Both the position numbers and the translations under genes were made by a program. Below, piece by piece: positions 1 through 4,389 of a stretch of 5,300 nucleotides of DNA. This DNA is from Planctomycetota bacterium. Its GTDB lineage: Bacteria > Planctomycetota > UBA1135 > GCA-002686595. The notes under the pieces are model-generated. The model saw only the letters and a program-made list of their open reading frames with translations, did not search any database and had not been told where the DNA came from. Numbering within the stretch: the stretch's first letter is position 1; each line of letters begins with the position of its first letter. The DNA is taken from contig JABFRZ010000037.1 of NCBI GenBank assembly GCA_013140785.1, positions 1-5,300 of the forward strand. The letters are read 5' to 3'.

Positions 1-1
1 C

Positions 2-31
2 TTCGACCGCGCGCGCGCCGCGCTGCGCTGA
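2..31 (+). CDS. possible 3' end of an upstream gene
   Basis: Reading from base 2 gives FDRARAALR followed by a TGA at 29-31. An Ala/Arg-rich C-terminus like this is common in GC-rich genomes, and it would place an upstream gene about 70 bases before the ParA start. Only nine codons are visible, so neither product nor reality can be judged. Frame 1 is also open through here into the ParA gene, so the stop in frame 2 is only weak evidence. Confidence 0.25.
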   Translation, partial: FDRARAALR

Positions 32-92
32 CGGGCCAGCGCGGGCCGCGGCGAGATCCGATTCGCTTGCATCGCCGCGCGGCAAACGGGAT

Positions 93-99
93 AAGGGGA
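93..99 (+). promoter_or_regulatory. ribosome binding site of the ParA-like gene
   Basis: The purine run AAGGGGA lies 3 bases before ATG 103. It supports ATG 103 over the in-frame TTG at 67, which would add twelve residues (starting MHRRAANG) ahead of the family's usual N-terminus. The spacing is a little short, but no competing purine run precedes TTG 67. Confidence 0.6.
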
Positions 100-102
100 A
101 CG

Positions 103-966
103 ATGCAGGTCCTGGCGCTCGCCAACCAGAAGGGTGGCACGGGGAAGACGACCACTGCCATCAATCTGGCCGCGTCGCTGGCGGCGCTCGGCAAGCGCGT
201 GTGCCTGGTGGACCTGGATCCGCAAGCCCACGCGACGCTGGGTCTCGCTTGCCACGCCGAGGAAGAGGATTCGGTCGCGCGCCTGTTCCTGGATGGAGCG
301 CCGCTCACGTCCCTGCACCGTTCGGTGCCCGGCGGCTTCCACCTGGTCCCATCCACCCTGGGCCTGTCCGAGTTCGAGCAGGTGGCCGAACGCACCCTCG
401 GCCCGGAGCGCATCCTGGCACAGGCCTTGGCCGGCCTCGAGGGGCGCTACGACTGGATCCTGCTCGACTGTCCGCCGCGCGCCGACGGCGTCCTGTGCGC
501 CAATGCCGTGCGCGCAGCCACGACGACACTCCTGGTGGTCGAGACCGGGGCTTTCGCGTTGCAGGGCTCGCTCCAGGCGCGACGCTTGTTCGAGGCCCTG
601 ACCTCCGATCTCGGCCGTCCACTCGCGCTCCTGTACTTGGCCACGCGCTTCGACCGGCGCACGTCGCTGTCGCGCGAGCTCCTGGTGGCGATGCAGGCCC
701 GCTTCGGCCGCGAGATGCTCGACACGGTGATCCGGCGCGATACGGCGCTGCGCGAGGCCGCCGCCCACGGGATGCCCGTGCGCAAGCTCGACCCCGCCTC
801 GCGCGGGGCCTTCGACCACGACGCCCTGGCGCGCGAGCTGCTCGAGCGCTCGCGCGCCACGCTCGCCCCGGCCACGCGAACGCGCGTCGCTGTTTCACCT
901 TCCGTCAGCGCGCCGCCCTGGCGCGCCGAGCGCGCCCGTGCTCCTTCGACCGAACGCCGAGGATGA
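103..966 (+). CDS. ParA/Soj-family partition ATPase
   Basis: This is a 287-residue P-loop ATPase of the ParA/MinD class. Such proteins bind ATP, dimerise and usually bind DNA non-specifically to segregate or position chromosomes, plasmids or other cargo. The deviant Walker A motif KGGTGKTT is at residues 10-17 with the signature lysine K10. The A' motif LVDLDPQ is at 35-41 and Walker B YDWILLDCPP is at 116-125. The later FDRRTSLSRE and IRRDTALREAAAHGMPV stretches match the Soj-like C-terminal half. There is no N-terminal HTH, so it resembles the small chromosomal type. From about residue 249 to the end runs an Arg/Pro-rich tail (9 Arg, 2 Glu in 39 residues), longer than usual for Soj. The start is set by the AAGGGGA site and the family N-terminus. 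The next gene begins 7 bases after its stop, and that gene is not parB. A true chromosomal Soj role is therefore unproven, and an orphan positioning ATPase is equally possible. Confidence 0.93.
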   Translation: MQVLALANQKGGTGKTTTAINLAASLAALGKRVCLVDLDPQAHATLGLACHAEEEDSVARLFLDGAPLTSLHRSVPGGFHLVPSTLGLSEFEQVAERTLGPERILAQALAGLEGRYDWILLDCPPRADGVLCANAVRAATTTLLVVETGAFALQGSLQARRLFEALTSDLGRPLALLYLATRFDRRTSLSRELLVAMQARFGREMLDTVIRRDTALREAAAHGMPVRKLDPASRGAFDHDALARELLERSRATLAPATRTRVAVSPSVSAPPWRAERARAPSTERRG

Positions 967-968
967 GG
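965..968 (+). promoter_or_regulatory. ribosome binding site overlapping the ParA stop codon
   Basis: GAGG at 965-968 overlaps the TGA stop (964-966) of the ParA-like gene and lies 5 bases before ATG 974. A second GAGG lies at 959-962. The arrangement favours ATG 974 over the in-frame GTG at 938 and suggests that ribosomes finishing the first gene re-initiate on the second. Confidence 0.55.
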
Positions 969-973
969 CTCCC

Positions 974-1729
974 ATGGATACCCTGGCCCTGCTCTGCAAC
1001 CTGCACGCCGACGGACCCGCGACCCTGCAGCGCCTGCGCCGCGCAGGCTGCGAGTCCCTGGCCTCCTTGCGCCGTCTGGACCCGCTCACGCTTTCCGCGC
1101 AGCTCGACTGGAGCGAACACGCCGCGGAGCGCTTCCTGCGTGAGGCCGTGCTGCTGTGCGAGCGCATCGCGGACGACGACGCTGGCGCGGCGGAGCTCGA
1201 GGATCCGGAGTTCGAGCTCGAGTCCGAGCTGGTCGAGGAGCTCGACGGCGAGTCCGACGAGTCCGAGAGCGAAGAGGAGCCGGAGCTCGAGCAGAGCGAG
1301 GACGACGACAGCGGCTACGCGCCACCGGCCGAGCGCATCGAAGCCGTGCTCGGCACATGGCGCGAGCTGGACCGCGTCGCGCCGCCGGAGGAATCCTTCG
1401 CCTTCGTGATCCCACGGCCAGAGCCGGCCTTCGATAGGCACCTGGGCGAGGTCGTGCTCGACGGCCTGGCGCCGGCCCTGACGGCGCGCCTGGCAGAGCT
1501 GGGTGTTCGCACCCTGCGAGACCTCGTGGCTGCGCGCGAGCTCGAACTCGCGCGCAGCATCCCGCTCGGCTTCACGCGCCTGAAGCACCTGCGGTTCTCG
1601 GCTGCGCGCGAGCTCGAGCGCCAGACGGCCTACGCACCCGGGGCGATCGTCGCGCCAAGGTCCCAGACCTTCGAAGCCTTCACGCCGCCGCCCGTCGAGC
1701 CCTTCGAGACCGCCGGCCCGTTCGCCTAG
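974..1729 (+). CDS. acidic protein with two helix-hairpin-helix-like domains
   Basis: I do not recognise this 251-residue protein as a named family. Residues about 7-61 read as a helix-hairpin-helix-like unit (LQRLRRAGCESLASLRRLDP), and about 157-215 as a second one (LTARLAELGVRTLRDL, then PLGFTRLKHL). Both recall the HhH/DUF4332-type pattern in which a small protein docks on DNA backbone or on another protein. Between them, residues 67-112 hold 26 Asp/Glu and no Lys or Arg, so this is a disordered acidic linker. The C-terminal 30 or so residues are Pro-rich. There is no signal peptide or membrane segment, so it should be cytoplasmic. Start ATG 974 has GAGG 5 bases upstream; GTG 938 would overlap the ParA gene. 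The 7-base gap implies co-translation with the ParA-like ATPase, hence a possible partner role. I see no ParB motif (such as GERRxRA) or HTH. The HhH assignment is by eye and DNA binding is inferred. Confidence 0.8.
   Translation: MDTLALLCNLHADGPATLQRLRRAGCESLASLRRLDPLTLSAQLDWSEHAAERFLREAVLLCERIADDDAGAAELEDPEFELESELVEELDGESDESESEEEPELEQSEDDDSGYAPPAERIEAVLGTWRELDRVAPPEESFAFVIPRPEPAFDRHLGEVVLDGLAPALTARLAELGVRTLRDLVAARELELARSIPLGFTRLKHLRFSAARELERQTAYAPGAIVAPRSQTFEAFTPPPVEPFETAGPFA
1528..1617 (+). repeat. 18-base direct repeat encoding AARELE twice
   Basis: The same 18 bases, beginning GGCTGCGCGCGAG and ending CTCGA, occur at 1528-1545 and 1600-1617. The copies are 72 bases (24 codons) apart and in the same reading frame of the HhH-like gene. 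Each encodes Ala-Ala-Arg-Glu-Leu-Glu, on helices flanking the second hairpin. This may be a small internal duplication or repeated codon choice on a recurrent helix. Confidence 0.6.
1529..1558. repeat. 12-base perfect inverted repeat inside the HhH-like gene
   Basis: GCTGCGCGCGAG at 1529-1540 is perfectly complemented by CTCGCGCGCAGC at 1547-1558, with a 6-base spacer (CTCGAA). It encodes AARELELARS. It has no T-run behind it, so it does not look like an intrinsic terminator. In this GC-rich coding sequence it may be a by-product of alternating Arg/Glu/Leu codons. Confidence 0.6.
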
Positions 1730-1768
1730 TCTATTACTGCTGGCGCTGCGACTCGAACGTCAGCGCTG
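1730..1768. other. convergent gene junction with weak stem-loop
   Basis: The plus-strand HhH-like gene ends at TAG 1727-1729 and the minus-strand gene ends at 1760, leaving 30 bases between stops. TGGCGCTG (1741-1748) can pair with CAGCGCTG (1761-1768) over a 12-base loop, with two G-T pairs at the stem base. Neither strand shows a T-tract after the stem. It may help end transcription from both sides but is not a clear intrinsic terminator. Confidence 0.2.
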
Positions 1769-2902
1769 CTGCTCGAACAGGGCCAGGCGCTCGCGCCAGG
1801 TAGGATTCTCGGGGTCGAGCTCGACGCAGCGCCGGACCTGCACCAACGCCTCGTCGCGCTTTCCCAGCGCAAACAGGCAGCAGGCCAGCGTGTCCACCAC
1901 GTAGGCTGCGTCGGGCGCCGCCGCGACCGCCCCGCGCGCCACCTCCAGCGCGAACTCGAGATCGGTGGGCGTGGCGTGCGTGCGGTTCTCGTAGAAGTTC
2001 CAGGCGATGTTGTTGCCCACGGTGCGGTGCTGTTCGCGCGGCACCAGCGGCCAAAGCGCGCGTGCCGCAGCGAAGTGCCGGAGCAGATGCTGGCGCGAGC
2101 GCTCGGGATCGTTGACGGCACGCGAGGCCTCGACCTCCAGCGCCCAGATCGCCCACCAAGCTTCGAACAGGAGTGCAGGCTCCTTCTCCGCGGTCACGAA
2201 CTGGTACAGCGGCTCGAGCTCGTAGCGCTCCGAGGCGGCGGCCTGCAAGTGCTCGAGCCGCATGCGGCGCGCGGCCATGGTGCGTCGATTCGGATCGCGC
2301 TCGAGGATCTCGGCCACCTGCTCCTCGTAGCCGAGCAGGTCGCCGGTCGAGCGCAGCTTGCGAGCCAGCTCCCAACGCGAGTCCAGGTCGTCTCCGCTCT
2401 TCTGGATGCGCGCGCGCAAGTCCGAGAACGTGCCCTGGTTGGCCTTGATGCGCGCGAGCTCCTTCAGGAACGGCTCGGGCGCGAAGTAGCCGCTGATCTG
2501 GTCGCGCAGCGTCCCGTCGGGGTCGAGGAACACCAGCGCGGGCGGGCTCTGCACCTGGAAGCGCTTGCGCAGTGGCTTGCTCTCCTTGGTGTCGGCATCG
2601 ATCGAAAAGCACAAGAGCGCGCGCAGCTCGCTCACGACCTGGGCGTCCAGGTAGGTGGTCTTCTCGAGCTTCTTGCTGTAGGCGTTGCCGTGCGAGTAGA
2701 AATCGAGGAAGACGATGCGCTTTGACTTGGCGGCCTCGGAGAGCAGCTCCTCGTAGCTGCCCGCGAACCACGCGATCTTGTCGCGCTGCACTGGCTTCGG
2801 CCGCAACGCGCTCGGCCGCAGCGGCAGGGTTCGTAGCCCGGGATCCGCGGCCGGTGCGGACAGGATCGGGGCGCAAAGAAGGAGGAACAGGGCGAGCGGC
2901 AT
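1760..2902 (-). CDS. exported thioredoxin-fold protein with TPR-like C-terminus, CxxC lost
   Basis: This is a 380-residue protein. Residues 1-19 form a hydrophobic signal sequence (PLALFLLLCAPILSA, then Pro-Ala-Ala) without the usual positive residue near its start; export to the periplasm is inferred. Residues about 49-152 match the thioredoxin_7/DUF255-like pattern: EELLSEAAKSKRIVFLDFYS, then KKLEKTTY, then LCFSIDAD, then a likely cis-Pro at P121 (VQSPPALVFLDPDG). Aligned on the KKLE stretch, the positions of the redox CxxC are N73-A-Y-S76, so the fold is probably not a dithiol oxidoreductase. The C-terminal half is helical. TPR-like units are seen near 175-205 and at about 296-364, the clearest being the segment ending GKRDEALVQVRRCVELDPEN, which suggests a protein-binding scaffold. 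The ATG at 2902 precedes the signal sequence; frame upstream is open but Arg-rich and unlike protein. No good Shine-Dalgarno precedes it. It is transcribed alone, divergent from the aminotransferase gene. Confidence 0.85.
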   Translation of the reverse strand: MPLALFLLLCAPILSAPAADPGLRTLPLRPSALRPKPVQRDKIAWFAGSYEELLSEAAKSKRIVFLDFYSHGNAYSKKLEKTTYLDAQVVSELRALLCFSIDADTKESKPLRKRFQVQSPPALVFLDPDGTLRDQISGYFAPEPFLKELARIKANQGTFSDLRARIQKSGDDLDSRWELARKLRSTGDLLGYEEQVAEILERDPNRRTMAARRMRLEHLQAAASERYELEPLYQFVTAEKEPALLFEAWWAIWALEVEASRAVNDPERSRQHLLRHFAAARALWPLVPREQHRTVGNNIAWNFYENRTHATPTDLEFALEVARGAVAAAPDAAYVVDTLACCLFALGKRDEALVQVRRCVELDPENPTWRERLALFEQQR

Positions 2903-2945
2903 GGCTCGGGAGCAGAGCGCGTGGGGTGAGGAACGCGCGCTCCCA

Positions 2946-2974
2946 ATCCTAGGGCGTGCTCGCAGGCGTGTCAG
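2946..2974 (-). promoter_or_regulatory. sigma70-type promoter for the thioredoxin-like gene
   Basis: Read on the minus strand, CTGACA (2969-2974, five of six bases of the -35 consensus) is followed after exactly 17 bases by TAGGAT (2946-2951, four of six of the -10 consensus). Transcription would begin near 2939 and give a leader of about 37 bases before ATG 2902. In this GC-rich gap it is the best promoter-like pair I see on either strand. It has not been tested against background frequency. Confidence 0.45.
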
Positions 2975-3010
2975 GCGCGAGCTCCCCGCGCGTCCTCGAC
3001 TTGCAGGATC

Positions 3011-3047
3011 CGAACAGGTTCGCCCAGCTCGTTCCGTGCTCGCACGG
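3011..3047 (+). promoter_or_regulatory. two short hairpins in the aminotransferase leader
   Basis: CGAACAGGTTCG (3011-3022) and CCGTGCTCGCACGG (3034-3047) are each self-complementary. They can form a 4-bp stem with CAGG loop and a 5-bp stem with CTCG loop. The 3' arm of the second includes the first two G of the GGAGGT site at 3046-3051, so the stem could limit ribosome access. No known riboswitch core is recognisable. Confidence 0.3.
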
Positions 3048-3051
3048 AGGT
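3046..3051 (+). promoter_or_regulatory. strong Shine-Dalgarno, paired with an out-of-frame ATG
   Basis: GGAGGT ends 7 bases before ATG 3059, an ideal arrangement. The frame from that ATG (MRALDRTRHRPP, then Arg/Pro/Ala-rich to 3931) is a composition shadow of the aminotransferase gene, whose own frame lies one base further on. The site is real as a sequence, but what it initiates is unclear. Confidence 0.5.
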
Positions 3052-3068
3052 CAGTACCATGCGCGCGC

Positions 3069-4337
3069 TTGACCGGACGCGTCACCGACCCCCGCTCGCG
3101 CCGTCTGATCGCACGCCAGTCCGACCTGCGCGGAGACGATCCGATCTTCGCCCTCAACGCCGAGGCCGCCCGCCGCAGCGCGGCGGGCGAGGACGTGGTC
3201 AATTCCACCTTGGGAGCCCTGCTCGACGAGGAGCTGCGCTTGGCGACGCTGGGCGCCGTGACGGAGGCCTATCGGCGCGTTCCCGTCGAGCGCGGCGCGG
3301 GCTACGCGCCCATCGGCGGGCCGCAGGCCTTCCTGGAGGCGGTGCTGGCCGATCTCCTCGGGAGTTCCTCGCAGGGCTCGGGCAACGAGCTCGCGCGCAG
3401 CGCGGTCGCGGTCGCGACTCCCGGCGGGACGGGCGCGTTGGCGCTGGCCGTCAGCAATTTCCTCGAGCCGGGCGACAGCCTGCTCACGAGCTCCTACTAC
3501 TGGTCGCCCTACGGGACCATCGCCGCGCACGCGGGGCGCACGCTCGCGACGTTCCGCATGTTCGCGCAGAGCGGCCGCTTCGACGTGGAGGCGTTGGGTG
3601 CGGCCCTCGAGCAGAGCGGCGCGCGCCAGGGGCGCTCGCTCCTGTTCCTCAACACGCCCTGCCACAACCCGACCGGCTACTCGCTCGACGATCAGGACTG
3701 GAGCGCACTCGCCGGCGTGCTCGCCTCGGCCGCAGCCCGCCAGGAGCTCACCGTGCTCTTGGACTTGGCCTACTCTCGCTATGGCGCCGGCGACCCGCGC
3801 GACTGGGTGCGCCACCTCGCGCCCCTGCTCGGGCGCGCGACCTTGCTGGTCGCCTGGTCGGCCTCGAAGGCCTTCGCCCAGTACGGCGCGCGCGTGGGCG
3901 CCTGCGTCGCGTTCGAGGCCGATGCGCGTGAGCGCGAGCGCGTGCGCGCGGCCCTGGGGGCCTCTTGCCGCGGCACTTGGTCCAACTGCAACCACTTGGG
4001 GATGCTGGCGATCACCGAATGCCTGAGCGACCCGGAGCTGTCCGCGCGCGCCGAGCGCGAGCGCGGCGAGCTGTGCGCCCTGCTCGCGCGTCGGGTGGAG
4101 CTCTTCACGCACCTCGCGCGCGGCGCGCGCCTCGTGCACCCGCGCTACGCGGGCGGTTTCTTCGTGACCGTGTTCACGCCCGACGCAGAGCGCACGGCCG
4201 AGCACTTGCGCACACGCGGCGTGTTCGTGGTGCCCGTCGCCGGCGCGGTGCGCGTGGCGATCTGTTCGACTCCCCTCGGCGCCATTCCGCGCCTGGTCGA
4301 GGCGCTCGCGGCCGGCGTGCGGGCAGCCGGCGGCTGA
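3069..4337 (+). CDS. class I/II PLP-dependent aminotransferase
   Basis: This is a 422-residue fold-type I PLP enzyme that moves an amino group between an amino acid and a 2-oxo acid in the cytoplasm. Residues numbered from TTG 3069 show the family order: DPIFAL (24-29), the NSTLGALLDEE segment (45-55), Y79-A-P-I-G-G, the phosphate-side TPGGTGAL (117-124), SSYYWSPYG (141-149), NTPCHNPTG (195-203), cofactor D232 and Y235 in LLDLAY, and the Schiff-base lysine K267 in WSASK followed by ARVGAC. A likely substrate-carboxylate Arg lies in the late AVRVAICSTP segment. The layout recalls aspartate/aromatic aminotransferases, but the substrate cannot be read out. The start is uncertain. TTG 3069 gives the usual length; GTG 3036 is the other in-frame choice. 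The strong GGAGGT plus ATG 3059 is in another frame, so a frameshift near the start is possible. It is followed after 52 bases by a second PLP enzyme on the same strand. Confidence 0.88.
   Translation: MTGRVTDPRSRRLIARQSDLRGDDPIFALNAEAARRSAAGEDVVNSTLGALLDEELRLATLGAVTEAYRRVPVERGAGYAPIGGPQAFLEAVLADLLGSSSQGSGNELARSAVAVATPGGTGALALAVSNFLEPGDSLLTSSYYWSPYGTIAAHAGRTLATFRMFAQSGRFDVEALGAALEQSGARQGRSLLFLNTPCHNPTGYSLDDQDWSALAGVLASAAARQELTVLLDLAYSRYGAGDPRDWVRHLAPLLGRATLLVAWSASKAFAQYGARVGACVAFEADARERERVRAALGASCRGTWSNCNHLGMLAITECLSDPELSARAERERGELCALLARRVELFTHLARGARLVHPRYAGGFFVTVFTPDAERTAEHLRTRGVFVVPVAGAVRVAICSTPLGAIPRLVEALAAGVRAAGG
3167..3189. repeat. 10-bp perfect hairpin in the aminotransferase N-terminal coding region
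   Basis: CGCCCGCCGC (3167-3176) and GCGGCGGGCG (3180-3189) are perfectly complementary around an AGC loop. The stem is all G-C and would be very stable in RNA. It lies about 100 bases into the gene and encodes part of the AARRSAAGE helix, so protein coding explains much of it. An effect on early elongation is only a possibility. Confidence 0.55.
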
Positions 4338-4341
4338 AGGA
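4337..4341 (+). promoter_or_regulatory. ribosome binding site of a ten-codon leader ORF
   Basis: AAGGA starts on the last base of the aminotransferase stop codon and lies 3 bases before ATG 4345. No comparable purine run lies before ATG 4390 of the DegT-family gene, so this is the only good ribosome entry point in the 52-base gap. Confidence 0.4.
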
Positions 4342-4344
4342 CCG

Positions 4345-4377
4345 ATGCAGGAACGCGCCTCTCTTCCCGGCCGCTGA
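4345..4377 (+). CDS. ten-codon minicistron before the DegT-family gene
   Basis: ATG 4345 opens MQERASLPGR and stops at TGA 4375-4377. It is in the same frame as the DegT-family gene, whose ATG follows 12 bases after the stop. It has the best Shine-Dalgarno in the gap. It could be a translated leader that delivers ribosomes to the next start, a former N-terminus cut off by a nonsense change or base error, or chance. The peptide resembles no known attenuation leader: it has no run of one amino acid. Confidence 0.3.
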   Translation: MQERASLPGR

Positions 4378-4389
4378 GCCCTCGCCTCC

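Noticed and set aside
67..95. TTGCAT and GATAAG 17 bases apart as a promoter for the ParA-like gene
   Set aside because: The -35 matches only three bases of six. Transcription would start at about the ATG itself, leaving the Shine-Dalgarno outside the RNA.
305..898. Long open frames antisense to and overlapping the ParA-like gene
   Set aside because: They are Arg/Ala/Pro-rich shadows of a GC-rich gene, with no motif and no start signal, while the sense frame carries Walker motifs.
1193..1320. Repeated GAGCTCGA units as a regulatory or recombination repeat
   Set aside because: They fall in the acidic linker and are explained by repeated Glu-Leu-Glu codons. Spacing is irregular and no flanking repeat or duplication site is seen.
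1730..1768. Strong bidirectional intrinsic terminator between the convergent genes
   Set aside because: The stem is short with two G-T pairs and a 12-base loop, and no T-tract follows on either strand.
1760..2902. Lipoprotein signal peptide with Cys10
   Set aside because: LLLC at residues 7-10 does not fit the lipobox, and too few residues precede it to form a hydrophobic core.
2950..3060. Resemblance of the minus strand (GCTGGGCGAACCTG) to part of a small bacterial SRP RNA
   Set aside because: The conserved apical GGAAGG tetraloop region with its flanking AGCAGC is absent on both strands, so the match is limited to a short GC-rich stretch.
3059..3931. A 290-codon frame from ATG 3059 as an independent protein
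   Set aside because: It has the good ribosome site, but its translation is Arg-rich low-complexity sequence lying over the conserved aminotransferase core in another frame. It is kept only as a start-site question.
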